Below, one piece after another: positions 39,482 to 42,435 of a stretch of DNA of 42,435 nucleotides (positions are counted from its first letter, which is position 1; every line of letters begins with the position of its first letter). A model generated the notes under the pieces. The model was not told the origin of the DNA. It did no database searches and worked only from the letters and a program-made list of their open reading frames with translations. Where the stretch lies: NCBI RefSeq assembly GCF_001990265.1, contig NZ_LYVN01000023.1, positions 1-42,435 on the forward strand, in the 5' to 3' direction. Position numbers and translations under genes: made by a program. The DNA is from Sphingopyxis sp. KK2. GTDB taxonomy: Bacteria; Pseudomonadota; Alphaproteobacteria; Sphingomonadales; Sphingomonadaceae.

Positions 39482-40714
39482 TCACCCCCCGTTGGCACGG
39501 ATCCACTCTTCGACCACCGGCGCGATATCCTCGCGCCATTTCTTGCCGTTGAAGATGCCGTAATGGCCGACGGTCTTGGCCATCAGATATTGCTTCTTCT
39601 CGGCGGGCAGGTTCTTCGCGAGCGTCAGCGCCGCCTTGGTCTGGCCGATGCCCGAGATATCGTCGCGCTCGCCCTCGATCGCGAGGATCGCGATATCCTT
39701 GATCGCGCCCAGGTCGACCGTCTGGCCGCGGTGCAGCATCTCGCCCTTGGGCAAAAGGTGGCGCTGGAACACGACGTCGACCGTCTGGAGATAGAATTCT
39801 GCGGTCATGTCGCACACCGCGCGATATTCGTCGTAGAATTCCTTGGTCTTGTCGGCGCTCTCGCCGTCGCCCTCGACCAGATGTTTGAACATCGACCAAT
39901 GGCTCATCATGTGGTTGCCGAGGTTCATCGACATGAAGCCCGCGAGTTGCAGGAACCCCGGATAGACGCGGCGCCCGGCGCCGGGATACCAGGCCGGCAC
40001 GGTCACGATGACATTTTCCTGGAACCAGGCGTGCGGGCGCGTCATCGCATGCTCGTTGACCGCAGTCGGCGCCTTGCGCGTGTCGATCGGCCCGCCCATC
40101 ATCGTCAGCGTCGCGGGGCGGCACTTGTGCTTGTTCGCCGCCATCACCGCTGCGGCGGCAAGGCTCGGCACCGATGGCTGGCACACCGCGAGCATATGCG
40201 CGCCCGGCCCGATATGCTCGAGCCACGAGATCAGATAATCGATATAATCGTCGAGATCGAACTTGCCCGCCGACAGCGGCGCGTTGCGCGCGTCGCGCCA
40301 GTCGGTGATCCACACGTCATGCCCGGGCAGCATGCGTTCGACCGTTCCGCGCAGCAGCGTCGCATAATGGCCCGACATCGGCGCGACGATCAGCAGCTTG
40401 GGCGCGCCTTCGCTGCCCCCATCTTTTATGTGCCGCTTGAAATGCTTGAGCTGCCCGAACGGCTTGCGCGCCTCGACCTTCTCGGTCACCCGCACCGCCT
40501 CGCCGTCGACGATCGTTTCGTACAGCTCGAACCCCGGCTTGCCGCGCGGCGCGGCGGCATGCGCGAACACCTCGAGCGCCGAAGCGAAGGCGGGGCTGCC
40601 GCCGAAATAGCCGAGCGGGTTCGCGGGATGCTGGATCGCCTGCGCCCCCGCGGTCGCGAGCGCGCTTGCCCCCGCGAGCCAGCTCTTCTGCATGTCAAAG
40701 GCGTGATACAGCAT
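39482..40714 (-). CDS. phaZ: Intracellular polyhydroxyalkanoate depolymerase
   Basis: 410 residues starting MLYHAFDMQKSWLAGASALA, the characteristic opening of PhaZ. The lipase-box-like AVCQPSVPSL has cysteine as nucleophile instead of serine, as in intracellular PHA depolymerases. IVAPMSGHYATLLRGTVERM and KTVGHYGIFNGKKWRE complete the active-site region. It releases 3-hydroxyacids from storage granules. PHA synthase is not in the window, though a MaoC hydratase and a thiolase are 5 kb away. Confidence 0.93.
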   Translation of the reverse strand: MLYHAFDMQKSWLAGASALATAGAQAIQHPANPLGYFGGSPAFASALEVFAHAAAPRGKPGFELYETIVDGEAVRVTEKVEARKPFGQLKHFKRHIKDGGSEGAPKLLIVAPMSGHYATLLRGTVERMLPGHDVWITDWRDARNAPLSAGKFDLDDYIDYLISWLEHIGPGAHMLAVCQPSVPSLAAAAVMAANKHKCRPATLTMMGGPIDTRKAPTAVNEHAMTRPHAWFQENVIVTVPAWYPGAGRRVYPGFLQLAGFMSMNLGNHMMSHWSMFKHLVEGDGESADKTKEFYDEYRAVCDMTAEFYLQTVDVVFQRHLLPKGEMLHRGQTVDLGAIKDIAILAIEGERDDISGIGQTKAALTLAKNLPAEKKQYLMAKTVGHYGIFNGKKWREDIAPVVEEWIRANGG

Positions 40715-40768
40715 ATGCGACTAATCCTTGCGTTGCGCGGCGCTCTGCCGGCGCCTGTGTTGCTTCGC

Positions 40769-40796
40769 AGTCTAGGCGTTCCGCTTCATTGTGCAA
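40769..40796 (-). promoter_or_regulatory. Predicted phaZ promoter
   Basis: On the minus strand TTGCACA (40790-40796) lies 13 bases before CCTAGACT (40769-40776), the layout seen before sdhB and other genes. The first box overlaps an ATTGTGCAAT dyad (40788-40797), a possible regulator site. The other half of the 270-base gap up to 40984 holds nothing further that I recognise. Confidence 0.42.
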
Positions 40797-40984
40797 TGCA
40801 TCATAACCATTGCAGCGTCCGATAATTGTCCATATCCTGGGCGCACGGCGCCGTTTTGCGCCGCTGGAGTGTATATGACCGAGATTGCGGGCAACCGCTA
40901 ACATCCTGGCGAAACAGGATGAATCGTCCGTGCCGACCCTGATGTCGGCGCGCGATCCTTGTTGCCAATTTCGGACAAAATCTC

Positions 40985-41242
40985 ATGAATATCTCGAAAG
41001 CGGAACAGCGCGTGCTTCACGTGCTGGCGCAGGGCGGTGCGATTCGGCATCGCCGCGGCGAAGACGGCCGCCTCGTCGAGGCGCTTTGCGTCACGCGCGA
41101 CGGCTTCATCCTTGCGGGCACCGGCCTGTCCTTGTTCCACCGGCTGCGCCGGCGCGGTTTCATCGCCTCGCATGGCGGGGCGCCGTATCGCATCACGCCG
41201 GCCGGGCTTCGTGCGGTGCGCGCGCAGCTCGACAATCGCTAA
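40985..41242 (+). CDS. YjhX-family (UPF0386) small protein
   Basis: 85 residues, the standard length. It opens MNISKAEQRVLHVLAQGGAI and closes PYRITPAGLRAVRAQLDNR, with FHRLRRRGFIASHGG between, a winged-helix-like pattern typical of UPF0386/YjhX. E. coli YjhX is the toxin of the YjhX-YjhQ pair. Here no YjhQ-like acetyltransferase is adjacent, so it is an orphan and may have a different role. It has 270 bases of free upstream sequence. Confidence 0.88.
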   Translation: MNISKAEQRVLHVLAQGGAIRHRRGEDGRLVEALCVTRDGFILAGTGLSLFHRLRRRGFIASHGGAPYRITPAGLRAVRAQLDNR

Positions 41243-41335
41243 AGCCCCATAATGTGCGCTGGCTTCACACTGCTTGAAGCCAGCGCATCATTCTGCGCCG
41301 TTGAGCGCGCCCCGCGCCGCTGCTAGGGCCGGACC

Positions 41336-42435
41336 ATGGCGACAAGATCAGACCAGACGGCCACCGCTTCCCCGGCAACATCGGACAAGCGCCCCCGCAA
41401 ACTCGGCAGCCTGCGGATGATCTGGCGCTATGCCAGCCGCTATCCGCTGCAACTGCTGATCGCCGCGGTCGCACTCGGCGTCGCGGCGCTCGCGACGCTC
41501 GCCATCCCCTGGCAGTTCAAGGAAATGATCGACAGCGGCTTCGTCGCCGGCGGCGGCGACGTCGCCCCGCATTTCCGCCTCTTCTACGTCATCGTGCTGC
41601 TGCTCGCGGTCGCGACCGCGCTGCGCTTCTATTTCGTCAGCTGGCTCGGCGAACGCACCGTCGCCGACATCCGCCAGGCGGTGCAGCAGAATTTGCTCCG
41701 TCTCGCCCCCGGCTTTTTTGAGGAAAACCGCCCCTCCGAAATCGCCTCGCGGATGACGTCGGACACCACGGTGATCGAACAGGTCGTCGGCACCACCGTC
41801 TCGGTCGCGCTGCGCAACACCGTGATGGGCATCGGCGGCATTATCTACCTCTTCTCGCTCTCGCCCAAACTCACCGGCGGCATCCTGCTCGGCATTCCCG
41901 TGATCATCCTGCCGATCGTGCTGCTCGGCCGCCGGCTCCAGAATGTCTCGCGCTCGAGCCAGGACCGCGTCGCCGACATCGGCGCGACAACGTCCGAGCA
42001 ATTGGGCGCGATGAAGATCGTCCAGGCCTTCGGGCAGGAAAGCCGCGAGGCCGAACGCTTCACCCTGGCGGTCGAGAATAATTTCGCCACCGCCAAGCGC
42101 CGCATCCGCCTGCGCGCGATCATGACCGCAATCGTCATCGGCCTGCTCTTCGGCGCGATCACCACCCTCCTCTGGTACGGCGCCGCCGGCGTCGCCGCGG
42201 GGACGATCACCGGCGGCACCATCGCCGCCTTCGTGCTCACCGGCGGCTTGGTCGCGGGCGCCTTTGGCGCGCTCACCGAGGTCTATGGCGACCTGCTCCG
42301 CGCCGCAGGCGCCGCCGAGCGCCTCTCCGAACTGCTCAACGCCGAACCGAGCATCGCCCCGCCCGCCAACGCACGGCGCTTCCCCGATCCGCCGCTCGGG
42401 ACGCTCGAATTTCGCCAGGTCGAGTTCCGCTACCC
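41336..42435 (+). CDS. ABC exporter, membrane half (truncated by window end)
   Basis: The open frame from ATG 41336 runs to the window edge, giving about 366 residues. After a polar N-terminus, five or six membrane helices form a type 1 exporter domain of MsbA/LmrA kind: AIPWQFKEMIDSGF, FFEENRPSEIASRMTSDTTV and GAMKIVQAFGQE are typical coupling elements. It ends at the start of the nucleotide-binding domain (LEFRQVEFRY), whose Walker motifs lie outside. Likely a fused half-transporter for lipids or drugs. Confidence 0.9.
   Translation, partial: MATRSDQTATASPATSDKRPRKLGSLRMIWRYASRYPLQLLIAAVALGVAALATLAIPWQFKEMIDSGFVAGGGDVAPHFRLFYVIVLLLAVATALRFYFVSWLGERTVADIRQAVQQNLLRLAPGFFEENRPSEIASRMTSDTTVIEQVVGTTVSVALRNTVMGIGGIIYLFSLSPKLTGGILLGIPVIILPIVLLGRRLQNVSRSSQDRVADIGATTSEQLGAMKIVQAFGQESREAERFTLAVENNFATAKRRIRLRAIMTAIVIGLLFGAITTLLWYGAAGVAAGTITGGTIAAFVLTGGLVAGAFGALTEVYGDLLRAAGAAERLSELLNAEPSIAPPANARRFPDPPLGTLEFRQVEFRY

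Noticed and set aside
1..42435. CRISPR arrays, tRNA, rRNA or insertion sequences
   Set aside because: No regularly spaced repeats with spacers, no cloverleaf with CCA-like end, and no transposase motif were seen on reading both strands; a tRNA search program was not available.

Overview
The window reads as one continuous stretch of a high-GC (by eye mid-60s percent) alphaproteobacterial chromosome, most likely a sphingomonad (Sphingopyxis/Sphingomonas/Sphingobium type). Pointers are the Cox15-type heme A synthase, the sdhB-zapE neighbourhood, exosortase-A-associated polysaccharide genes, a YjhX-type small protein, and promoters resembling the Caulobacter housekeeping consensus (TTGACG... / GCTANAWC). 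Genes are tightly packed with many 4-base ATGA overlaps. No phage structural genes, transposases, CRISPR arrays or tRNA genes were seen.

Layout. 1-3508: tail of an unknown gene, then a minus-strand operon sdhB - MBL-fold lipoprotein - PaaI-type thioesterase - zapE. 3634-10195: an envelope/lipid neighbourhood: flippase, ICMT-like membrane methyltransferase, P-loop kinase, nucleotidyltransferase, membrane-anchored alpha/beta hydrolase, diacylglycerol-kinase-type lipid kinase, metallophosphoesterase. 10259-13452: a 363-residue conserved protein coupled to an APH-type phosphotransferase, followed by a sterol-desaturase-family hydroxylase. 13449-17517: PepSY-TM protein, small helical protein, rpsI, rplM, a secreted protein with an apparently shifted N-terminus, and heme A synthase. 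17605-19098: M48 protease and msrA. 19266-21561: a complete yfiR-yfiN-yfiB cyclic-di-GMP module. 21568-25960: DUF2059 protein, galU, aqpZ, a cytoplasmic chemoreceptor and a small lipoprotein.

26011-27385 is the most unusual part: an S24/LexA-like repressor faces two small unrecognised genes across an AT-rich region holding three regularly spaced copies of a 16-bp palindrome; one copy sits in the repressor's own predicted promoter. 27414-31063 holds an unknown membrane protein, an exosortase-A-type glycosyltransferase, a 52-residue membrane peptide and an O-antigen-ligase-like polymerase. 31101-36938: topoisomerase IB, MscS channel, MaoC hydratase, thiolase, carboxymuconolactone-decarboxylase-like protein, ABM monooxygenase, DUF3617 and SnoaL-like proteins. 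36963-38447: soxR divergent from a VOC protein through a promoter with a 19-bp spacer carrying an 18-bp dyad, followed by an FMN-binding stress protein. 38492-42435: two small membrane proteins, a three-hairpin intergenic repeat, PHA depolymerase, YjhX-like protein and a truncated ABC exporter.

Items most worth checking are the triple-operator repressor locus, the one-base frame break downstream of the heme A synthase gene, the SoxR-facing promoter, the twin hairpins inside the start of the P-loop kinase gene, and the recurring promoter pattern TTG....-N13-..TAG... . All functional statements come from reading motifs and gene order; no database search was run.
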